The notes below the pieces were generated by a model. That model had not been told where the DNA came from. It ran no database searches and worked only from the letters and a program-made list of their open reading frames with translations. From NCBI RefSeq assembly GCF_001189955.1, contig NZ_LFLT01000028.1:1-64000 (forward strand): a stretch of DNA of 64,000 bases. Direction: 5' to 3'. The stretch's first letter is position 1; each line of letters begins with the position of its first letter. The stretch is from Herbaspirillum chlorophenolicum (GTDB lineage: Bacteria; Pseudomonadota; Gammaproteobacteria; Burkholderiales; Burkholderiaceae_D). A program made the translations under genes and the position numbers. This document shows positions 1 through 6,870 of the stretch, in pieces.

Positions 1-1602
1 TATCCTAGCCTCGCCAAGATGCCGCCTCAAGGCGCTTCGCGACATCCTTTTCCGGGTCGAATCTGTCAGTTTTTGCCCAACATACTTGGCTGCGATCAAG
101 CATAATTCGTGGTCTCGCGCCCCCCAGTCAAGCCGCGGCTGAACCACACGCTTCCTGGCATAATTCGAGTTAGCGCTGAGGAGCCACTCCAAATCATTAC
201 GATACAACCAAGCATAGAGGCCTTGGTGTGAAGCTCTAGCCTTGCCGATATCTTGGTCTCTTCTCAATAGTGAGAGCCATGCACTGCGCGAGACACTGCG
301 CCTCTTCTCTTTGTGAATATCAGCAATTTTGCGCAGCACCGGAGCCTCAACTGCCCGGATGCGATGAATACTTGCCGGCGAAATATTTAATAACTGAGAA
401 ATCTCTTCTGCAGTTTTTCCGTTAAATAATTCACGCATTATTTCCTGGGTAACCTCGGGACGGATTTTCTTTGGCCGGACGTTAACCAACATCAGATTCC
501 TCTTCCGATGTAGCACTACTGTATTTACAGAAACGCCAATCAGATCAGCGACAGCACGACATGATAACGATACATCGTTCAAGAAAACTGCACGATCCAA
601 GCAATGAGATTCAGGACATTCATCACTGCTCAATGCATCACCACCTCCCGCGCGGTTGCTCTCCCCAGCTGCCTCCAGATCTTCCTTAAACAAATACAGC
701 TTCCCCCAGAGGTGTTCTATCAAAAGAAGATGGCATATGGGATGAAGCGATCGTTCTGGACGAGAGAAGAGATCGCCCAACCATCTCATAGGATGGTGCG
801 GTGTGGATAGTAATCGCTCTTTTAATTCATGCCCGTCAAATCCGTCGTAACGCGCACTAATATCCCGCGCCAGTGCGGATAGCCGTAATTTCCCCTTGTT
901 GTCGCAATATCCACGCATCAAGGCTTGATCATGATAGATAGCAGCTCGCCTTGCAGGGGAGGCCGCAGGAATGTTTAGGTTCAGAGCTGCCACACAAAGC
1001 GCCGTTAATCTCAGCTGCGCCCGGCTAGCAAGTTCGATGGCCTTATCTTCCACAAAGCTAGGCGGCCTAACTACCACTGATCGGTGCGGCAGCCTTGTTG
1101 GATTGCAGAAAGGAGCCAGCAGCACCGCATGCTTGACACAACAGGTTACCCCTGGAAGATTCTGAGATTTGTGCCAAATGCCATATCCCCATTGAGTTAG
1201 TTCTGACCTCAAGCATATTGGTCAGAACCGCAAAGGGGCTGAGGCTCCAAACCTGTTCGCAATCAATCCGACTCTAATCTTCAGATTGTCACTACCCTTC
1301 CTCATTCGCTCCAGGGCGAACTGATTCACCTCAAAACTCCAGAAAGGGCGATGAAACGGAAATAGAGTCCCACGTTCTATTGCATCCATTTCGTCGCTGT
1401 ACGGAAAGCGGAGTCCTAGTACTCTGGCAATTTTTTCAATTCCACACGGAAAATCGACGCTAAGTGATGCATTGCGAGATCCTAGCAAGGTGCACATTAG
1501 CTCCCTGTGGTCATTAGCTGCATTGTGTTCTGCAAGCCGTCCCACCCATGAGTACAGCAACTCATCGTCGTCTAATTTCGGTGAGTAGGACGTTCCAGTC
1601 AT
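1..1602 (-). pseudogene. tnsD: TnsD/TniQ target-selection protein, interrupted by one in-frame UGA; C-terminus beyond the window
   Basis: TniQ/TnsD proteins choose the insertion site and recruit TnsC and TnsB. The frame starts at 1602 (MTGTSYSPKLDDDELLYSW), 8 nt after tnsC. It runs all the way to base 1, 534 codons, with a single stop: TGA at 1224-1222, codon 127. The reading around it is LRF-stop-PIC, then LPG at 149-151 and CVKH at 155-158. That is the TniQ CxxC...CxxH zinc finger with its first Cys codon replaced by UGA. Family hallmarks continue downstream (LHPICHLLL; a helix-turn-helix-like segment; RLDW), so the reading after the stop looks intact. The length agrees with TnsD (about 500 aa), not short TniQ. 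It may be a recent nonsense mutation, a readthrough product or a sequencing error. Made as read, only a 126-aa N-terminal TniQ domain results. Confidence 0.85.
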
Positions 1603-1610
1603 TACAACGC

Positions 1611-3038
1611 CTATTTCTCTATCAGAAGGGGATCTTCCTCAGGTAGCTCGCAATCTTCCTCGGGAGCAGTTTTCTTGTTCTTCATCGGCTTTGCTTTCTT
1701 TTCTTTCTTCTGTTCCCGCATCTCCTCAAATTCGGAAGTATTTTTAAAAGTTTTGACGGCCTCATCAACCATACCAACCATCGCTCTTAGCTCCTTATAT
1801 TTACGAGAAATAAAGAGGTCGTTGAAGTCGACCAAAGCCGATGCTTTGTTTGATAGGAGCGCGCGAATTGCAGGTCGGAGAAAGAGAAGATCGTTATTCG
1901 CTACGAATTCAAAAGAACTAACATCTACACACTCGCGTCCTCCAATCTCTTTTCGCTGAGCAAGTATGAAGGCCAGTTTCGCGAACGCTGTATTGCCTGC
2001 AGACGCGTCGTACCATGCGTTCAGCACCGCCTCGCTGAGAATGCCCTTCTTCTGGACATAGGTGTAGTCCCACAGCGTTTCGCAGAATTGCGCCCAAGTT
2101 GCACTACCGCGTTGCATGGAACCGATGAAGCTTTGCCCTGTAGTAGTCATTTTGCGTGCATTCCCGAGGTTCCCCTCGATGACCTGGTCAATCGCTGGTT
2201 TCGAAATAATCAGAACGCTTACGCCGGTCCACTCTATGAGCTCCCCAATCAGATTTTTGACATGCTCGGCTTGCCGTCCAGCCGCGGACCTGAGGTTTTG
2301 GAATTCATCAATCACTACCAAGCCGAGGGAGGTGGCTGTTACGACCTGCTGCATAAGCAACGTCATCGTGCTAATTGTGCCCGCAGCCCGCGCCTGCTTC
2401 AGGTACTTTGTCCCAAGATGACGATCGATCTCATGAAAGAACTGGTAACACAAGCCCTTTAGAGAACCGTCATTAGGAACCCGAAGTTTGAGATAGACCA
2501 ACTGGGCATGTTGCAACGGCTTCCCTTGATAGGATGTATGTTGAATAACTCTGGGATATCCACGTAGAAACCGGTCGACGAAGGTCGATTTTCCGATTCC
2601 ACTGTTTGCCACAATCAAGTGGCTTTGCCCCGAGCTCTCCCATTCACTTGGCACATAAATTCCGCTCTCCGAAGTCGATACCGCCTGTGCATGTCGCCGC
2701 TTAACATCCAACGGGTTTATTGGATTTCGTGCTCTATATGCCTCTCGAAGCATTGTGGATGCAGCAAGCGCTGCATCAGCATATCCAGCGAAGGGATATA
2801 CAACGTCGTTCAGCGTGGCCAGTTCAATCAACCGTACTATTTCACCCGATTTTCTATCTTTATTGGTTGGTGCCGGCGGAGAGTCCGATATCAGTACGGA
2901 GAAGTCGATCTTCCTCTGTGGAAGTGGAGGCAAAGCCTCTATGAACGGATTCCCTCTATAACGTTTGGTTAGGGTATCCGTATAGACAACCCCGCGCTGC
3001 TCGTCGTTGGTTCGCTCTACGTTCATCATTTTAATCAC
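1611..3038 (-). CDS. tnsC: TnsC-like AAA+ ATPase, transposition regulator
   Basis: TnsC polymerises on DNA with ATP and links the target selector (TnsD/TniQ) to the TnsAB transposase. The 475-aa product has a Walker A segment ANSGIGKST at about residues 144-152 and a Walker B segment VVIDEFQ at 241-247, typical of the TniB/TnsC clade. The C-terminal tail is Lys/Glu-rich and low in complexity. The start is GTG at 3038, overlapping the tnsB stop by four bases (GTGA). An ATG four codons in, with a possible AAGAAG ribosome site, is an alternative. Tight coupling to tnsB suggests translational coupling in one operon. Confidence 0.93.
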   Translation of the reverse strand: MIKMMNVERTNDEQRGVVYTDTLTKRYRGNPFIEALPPLPQRKIDFSVLISDSPPAPTNKDRKSGEIVRLIELATLNDVVYPFAGYADAALAASTMLREAYRARNPINPLDVKRRHAQAVSTSESGIYVPSEWESSGQSHLIVANSGIGKSTFVDRFLRGYPRVIQHTSYQGKPLQHAQLVYLKLRVPNDGSLKGLCYQFFHEIDRHLGTKYLKQARAAGTISTMTLLMQQVVTATSLGLVVIDEFQNLRSAAGRQAEHVKNLIGELIEWTGVSVLIISKPAIDQVIEGNLGNARKMTTTGQSFIGSMQRGSATWAQFCETLWDYTYVQKKGILSEAVLNAWYDASAGNTAFAKLAFILAQRKEIGGRECVDVSSFEFVANNDLLFLRPAIRALLSNKASALVDFNDLFISRKYKELRAMVGMVDEAVKTFKNTSEFEEMREQKKEKKAKPMKNKKTAPEEDCELPEEDPLLIEK

Positions 3039-5227
3039 TTCTTTGCTCTCATTTTTGCAATCAACGCGACATGAGCGGCTTCAGCGTCGTTCTTTCTCGT
3101 TTGCCATTCGGGTATTTCTTTTCCAGCCTTTGATGCCGGAAAATCTACTTCTCCTCGTCCCGCTAAGATCATTTTCTGCTGCTCGGTGTCTTGTTCACGC
3201 GCGGCCTGAATTTCCGCACGATTAGGCTGAGTATTAATGGCTTCGGGACGATGTCGCTTAACTTTTCCGCGACCGTTCAGATCGCCTACTTGCTCCAAGT
3301 TACTTCTGTGGTTTGACATTGCCCATAGCAGCTTCCCCTCGTGCTCAAACGCTTCTTCTTCATCCAGCGTCATCACTCCTAAAGTATCTGCACCACTCGC
3401 ACTAATTTCAAATTCTGCTCTTTCTCCTCGATTGCTGGACACATAAACAGCATGAGGGTAGGTTTTATCCACTCGTATCGAGACCTTCTTCGCGCGAGCT
3501 CCCGATTCTTTGGCCAAAACCTCAGCATAGTTATTCTTGGGGAAATACGTCTTATCCCGATATGTGACTTTTCCATGGGCAATCGTTGCAGTATCTGCAC
3601 TTAGGAAAATTTGAGATAGCTCGTCTTCAGAGTATGGGAAAGCCCCTTTAGACGCTTTGTGCTTAATGCCCCATAAGTAGGCTTGCTGAGGTGTAGGCTC
3701 AACAGCTGCTTGGGTCAACTCGCGGTATTTCTTCAACGTCGAGTGCGGTCGATTGTTATACTCGACGACAATCGCCAGGAGCTCGCGATACGCTTCCTGT
3801 AGCGATGTCGTGGCGGCAGAAGCAGCTCTCTTTTTGGCTCGCGCGGCAACCGGATTCATGGGGCGTTCAGCGTAGACCCCAGACATTCCCTTTTCAACCA
3901 TTCGACTCTTCATCGTTCTGATGAAACGCTCGATGATTGCCTTTCCATCCGGACAATACGGAGGAAGATTCGTCAGTCTAATACGCAAATCGGTGGTCAA
4001 CGATTGCTCAATCGCCTCGGACAAGAATTCCGAACCTCTATCGGCGACAATGCGATGTGGAATTCTACCCACGGGCCACTTATCATCATCGACATTACAG
4101 CCCATCGCTTTAAATCGTCTAGTTCTCGATGTAAATCCTATGAGAAGTGCATATCTAAGCTCCTCATATGAGGGAGGTTTAAGAGAGATATAAGCAGAAA
4201 CAACGAAGCGGCTCCAACGATCAATGAGCAAATAAATATTCGGTCGATCCACGACGATTGGAGGGTTGCCCTTCGTAACGAGATGCAGGCGGCCACCGGT
4301 ACCATCAATTTCATAAATATCACCGGGTGCGGAAGCCATAAGCACCCCTGAATGGCCAGACTCAGCCGTTCTCGTCACTAGATTTTCAGCGAGAGAAGCA
4401 TCCAGCTGCGCGTACTGATCAAGGTAGTATTGGTACTGCCGCTTCGTCACTGGCTCTTCAATTTCCCCTCTCTGGTATTTCTCGTATAGCTTCTTGTGCC
4501 TACGAGCGAATTCAGTTGCGAGGTAGCCACGCCATGCCACTAAATAACCAGTTCTAGCCCGCCGCAACTGCCGACGTAAGCTTGACACCATGTCTGCAAT
4601 ATCCAGTTCTGAAACAACAAATTCGTTCTCACCTAGAATTTGCGTTTTAATGGACTTCCGCCCGCGACGCTTTGGAGCCGACAAGCCGGAGGTAGCGCTC
4701 TCTGATTCGCTCTTATAGCGCCCCTTCGTTGGCTTAGTTCCTGGGTGGAACGGGAGCAGCGCGTTCTTCGTTCCACCAAAATAGTAGTAGCGCAAAAGCA
4801 GTCGCCTAGCACTGTCGAAGCTAAAACTTTTCGCCTCAGCACGCGCTCGAATCAGCGAGGTGAAATGAGCCATACTTAAGTTCATGCTGCTCTCGAACAA
4901 GTCAATTAGTGGCTCGATTAGTTGCCAGCAAATTTCCATCTGCTGAGCGCGTCGCGAATCTGAAGGAGGCGGTGAAATAAATTCAGCAGGCATTGAAATT
5001 CGCCCCCATCTCGCTCCGGCTCGCTCGCTCATCGCTTTAAAGTCCGTCAAGCTGTATCTAATCGGTCGTCTGGCATGGCGAACGTCGAGTGCCTCCTTGA
5101 CCTTCATGACGTACACGTCGCGATCAAAGATATGCGTAACACGAAGATACTCGATTCCGATCGGAGTCGAAAACTCCAGCACCTGCCAGCGTGCGAAACC
5201 GAGGTCATTTGGGCGAAAGTCCGGCAT
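3035..5227 (-). CDS. tnsB: TnsB-like DDE transposase
   Basis: TnsB binds the transposon ends and performs 3'-end cleavage and strand transfer. The 730-aa protein has an N-terminal DNA-binding half and a central integrase/rve fold. The catalytic triad is readable: Asp308 (EIDGTG), Asp396 (VADRGSEF) and Glu433 (AIIERFIRTMK), a D-D-x36-E spacing. A Mu-transposase-like beta-barrel and a Lys/Arg-rich tail follow, the region known in this family to contact TnsC. All catalytic residues and the normal length are present, so the enzyme looks intact. It starts 4 nt after the tnsA stop and overlaps tnsC. Confidence 0.95.
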   Translation of the reverse strand: MPDFRPNDLGFARWQVLEFSTPIGIEYLRVTHIFDRDVYVMKVKEALDVRHARRPIRYSLTDFKAMSERAGARWGRISMPAEFISPPPSDSRRAQQMEICWQLIEPLIDLFESSMNLSMAHFTSLIRARAEAKSFSFDSARRLLLRYYYFGGTKNALLPFHPGTKPTKGRYKSESESATSGLSAPKRRGRKSIKTQILGENEFVVSELDIADMVSSLRRQLRRARTGYLVAWRGYLATEFARRHKKLYEKYQRGEIEEPVTKRQYQYYLDQYAQLDASLAENLVTRTAESGHSGVLMASAPGDIYEIDGTGGRLHLVTKGNPPIVVDRPNIYLLIDRWSRFVVSAYISLKPPSYEELRYALLIGFTSRTRRFKAMGCNVDDDKWPVGRIPHRIVADRGSEFLSEAIEQSLTTDLRIRLTNLPPYCPDGKAIIERFIRTMKSRMVEKGMSGVYAERPMNPVAARAKKRAASAATTSLQEAYRELLAIVVEYNNRPHSTLKKYRELTQAAVEPTPQQAYLWGIKHKASKGAFPYSEDELSQIFLSADTATIAHGKVTYRDKTYFPKNNYAEVLAKESGARAKKVSIRVDKTYPHAVYVSSNRGERAEFEISASGADTLGVMTLDEEEAFEHEGKLLWAMSNHRSNLEQVGDLNGRGKVKRHRPEAINTQPNRAEIQAAREQDTEQQKMILAGRGEVDFPASKAGKEIPEWQTRKNDAEAAHVALIAKMRAKK

Positions 5228-5231
5228 GAAA

Positions 5232-6035
5232 TTATGGCCTTAGGATAAGAGGTCTGGTTAGTTCGATTCTTTCAGTTAGCGAAACTTGCAGTAGATCTCT
5301 CCACATGGCAAACCGAATTAAGTTGTCTGCAGTGGCAGCCGTGACCCTAAGCCCGATTGCAGTTCGCTCCAGTAGCTCATCCATCCGGCGAACTGGGTTA
5401 TATATTGTTTTAAAAAATCGAATGAATTCGCGGGTCTCTTCTTCATCAGGTTCATAGCGATTTTTGAACCATTCACGTATGAAGTTAAGATTTTCGAAAA
5501 CGACTTTTTTGTTGGCCCCTGAAAATCCATCAGTCTTTACTAGAGCCCACGGGCAACTCATTAATTTGCACCATTGATATTCAACCTGAAGACGTTTCCG
5601 CACCTTAGGATCTCTGGCATCTTGAGGAGTCTTAACGCTCTTGGCCTCATAGTACTTTTTACCCTCGGTTTCGAAAGTTACCAAAAAGTCGATGGTAAAT
5701 GGAGTGGGAGCATTGCCCTCATAACCATGAGTCACGCCGAACCTTTCGCAAAGCTGCAAAGTCTTGTCTATGTGCAAAATCGGCCACTGCTCGCGGATAT
5801 CTATGACATTCGGCAGGCGCTCTAATAACATGAAATAAATGTGTTCTAGATCCGATAACACGTGATGTACCCGCGGAACCACTATTCCCTGGATAGTGGT
5901 CGCCGAGCCAGATGAGCCAAAATCAGACTTCTTAATCCAAGGCTGATAGCCATCGAAGCTGCCGATACCACGCCCCTTTTTGATTTTCTTATGCAAGTAG
6001 GAGGGATATTTCGACAGTTCTGATGTCCATTTCAT
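5232..6035 (-). CDS. tnsA: TnsA-like endonuclease subunit of heteromeric transposase
   Basis: TnsA makes the 5' cuts at the transposon ends, so that with TnsB the element moves by cut-and-paste. The 267-aa product fits Tn7 TnsA (273 aa). A PD-(D/E)xK type active site is readable: Glu64 (SDLEHIYF), Asp116 (FTIDFLV), Glu130 and Lys132 (YYEAKSV). These match Glu63, Asp114, Gln130 and Lys132 of Tn7, with Glu in place of Gln130. A C-terminal helical domain follows. The start at 6035 gives MKWTS; no strong ribosome site is visible. First gene of the operon, 58 bases from the putative transposon end. Confidence 0.93.
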   Translation of the reverse strand: MKWTSELSKYPSYLHKKIKKGRGIGSFDGYQPWIKKSDFGSSGSATTIQGIVVPRVHHVLSDLEHIYFMLLERLPNVIDIREQWPILHIDKTLQLCERFGVTHGYEGNAPTPFTIDFLVTFETEGKKYYEAKSVKTPQDARDPKVRKRLQVEYQWCKLMSCPWALVKTDGFSGANKKVVFENLNFIREWFKNRYEPDEEETREFIRFFKTIYNPVRRMDELLERTAIGLRVTAATADNLIRFAMWRDLLQVSLTERIELTRPLILRP

Positions 6036-6046
6036 AACATCAGATT

Positions 6047-6090
6047 AACATATTTGTTAAAATTTGCCATATATTTAGTAACAACATGCC
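6047..6090 (-). repeat. Two tandem 22-bp putative TnsB-binding repeats at the transposon end
   Basis: Read on the minus strand, 6090-6069 begins GGCATGTTGTTAC and 6068-6047 begins GGCAAATTTTAAC. They share about 12 of 22 positions, including GGCA at the start and AC in the middle. Tn7 ends carry arrays of 22-bp TnsB sites. Sites here would also overlap the tnsA promoter, as in Tn7, where TnsB represses tns expression. Only two units are recognisable. Confidence 0.5.
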
Positions 6091-6141
6091 ACAATGAATA
6101 AAGTTGGTCGAAATTGATTCCACTGTGCCGCTTCAAAAGTC

Positions 6142-6167
6142 AAAAGCCACCTATAAAGGTGGCTTTT
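6142..6167. terminator. Bidirectional rho-independent terminator
   Basis: AAAAGCCACC (6142-6151), a TATAAA loop and GGTGGCTTTT (6158-6167) form a 10-bp perfect stem with A and T tracts on both sides. It can end the minus-strand gene at 6315-6650. The transposon end sits about 50 bp beyond it, in non-coding DNA. Confidence 0.85.
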
Positions 6168-6314
6168 CTTTTGCGACACTAGCGGCCAGAAGCCGCCTCA
6201 AAGACAGCGTTTTCACCGCCGACGCAAATCAACACGCTGCAGTTATTTATTGCGAAACGCTTTGCGGCAGTTTCCAGGGTGCCAGAACGAGCCCCGGATT
6301 CAGATTTTCCGCCA

Positions 6315-6650
6315 TCAGCGAATGCCGCCGTCGTCGTGCCCGGCTGTTGTGCTCGGCTGGAGCAGTTTCTGCAAGCGTTCAGCGCCGTCAGGAGAGAGGT
6401 CGCCCTTTTTCATGCTATCGAGCAGTGTTTTCACCTCTTCTTTTTCTTCTGGAGACAGGTTCTTGCCGATTTCGCCGCTATCCAGGCGGCGTTGCAATTC
6501 CTCTCCCGCCATCATCTTTCCCCCTTGGGACACATGACCGCTTGCGACATCATTGAGGATGTCGTTAGTGGATTTGTTTTTCAGGAAGGAATCGTCAATT
6601 TGAGCTCCTGCGACGCCGGCGGGGCCGTTGGCGGCGATGAAATTTGGCAT
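6315..6650 (-). CDS. Small Cys-free protein under an HrpL-type promoter (candidate T3SS-associated protein)
   Basis: 111 aa, family not recognised. The start at 6650 is chosen because CCAGGAG lies a few bases upstream; longer readings lack a ribosome site. The protein has no Cys or Trp. Its N-terminus is Gly/Ala/Asn-rich (PNFIAANGPAGVAGAQ), followed by a charged helical segment with an NLSPEEKEEVKTLL stretch at 64-77 and a disordered Gly-rich C-terminus. No signal peptide or membrane segment is visible. Small size, absence of Cys and polar composition recall harpin-type or other secreted Hrp proteins. A hrp-box-like promoter lies 33 bases upstream and the gene diverges from another hrp-box gene. 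Function is inferred from context only. Confidence 0.75.
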   Translation of the reverse strand: MPNFIAANGPAGVAGAQIDDSFLKNKSTNDILNDVASGHVSQGGKMMAGEELQRRLDSGEIGKNLSPEEKEEVKTLLDSMKKGDLSPDGAERLQKLLQPSTTAGHDDGGIR

Positions 6651-6682
6651 ACAAAACTCCTGGAGAAAGAAAAAGGAGTCTA

Positions 6683-6711
6683 TGGGTGTGTGACGTTTGC
6701 GGAACAGTTCC
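6683..6711 (-). promoter_or_regulatory. Putative hrp box (HrpL promoter) for the 111-aa gene
   Basis: On the minus strand GGAACT (6711-6706), 16 bases, then ACACCCA (6689-6683). The HrpL ECF-sigma consensus is GGAACC-N15/16-CCACNNA, so there is one mismatch in each half. The distance to the start codon (33 bases) is right for a promoter. Confidence 0.65.
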
Positions 6712-6775
6712 ACTGAACATTTGGTGGTCGCCTTCCATGTGCAGTGACGACTTCTTCTTCGGAGGTCTTCGTGCT

Positions 6776-6804
6776 GGAACTCTTCCATTGTTCGCGGTCA
6801 CTCA
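6776..6804 (+). promoter_or_regulatory. Putative hrp box (HrpL promoter) for the 720-aa gene
   Basis: GGAACT (6776-6781), 16 bases, TCACTCA (6798-6804). One mismatch to the consensus in each half. It lies 66 bases before the start at 6871, the same distance as the box before the transglycosylase gene. Confidence 0.7.
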
Positions 6805-6870
6805 TCACCGCCCCCTCCTTCGCGCCGAAATACTATTGTGCAGCCGACTCAACATAAGTAAAGGCAACCC

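Larger units (their letters stand above)
1..6093 (-). mobile_element. Tn7-like transposon, tnsA-proximal end (element continues off the left edge)
   Basis: The four core genes lie head to tail on the minus strand in canonical Tn7 order, with 4-nt gaps or overlaps. The block looks AT-richer than the DNA to its right. Reading inward from the tnsA side, the minus strand shows TGTGGCATGTTG at 6093-6082, which resembles the TGTGGGCGGACA start of Tn7. Two adjacent 22-bp related units follow (6069-6090 and 6047-6068). I therefore place the end near 6093; 6094-6098 (ATGAA) would be the target duplication. The distal end is outside the window, so neither the duplication nor cargo can be confirmed. Confidence 0.85.

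Noticed and set aside
1222-1602. A complete short (126-aa) TniQ protein as the natural gene
   Set aside because: The frame continues with conserved TniQ/TnsD sequence for over 400 codons after the UGA, including the rest of the zinc finger.
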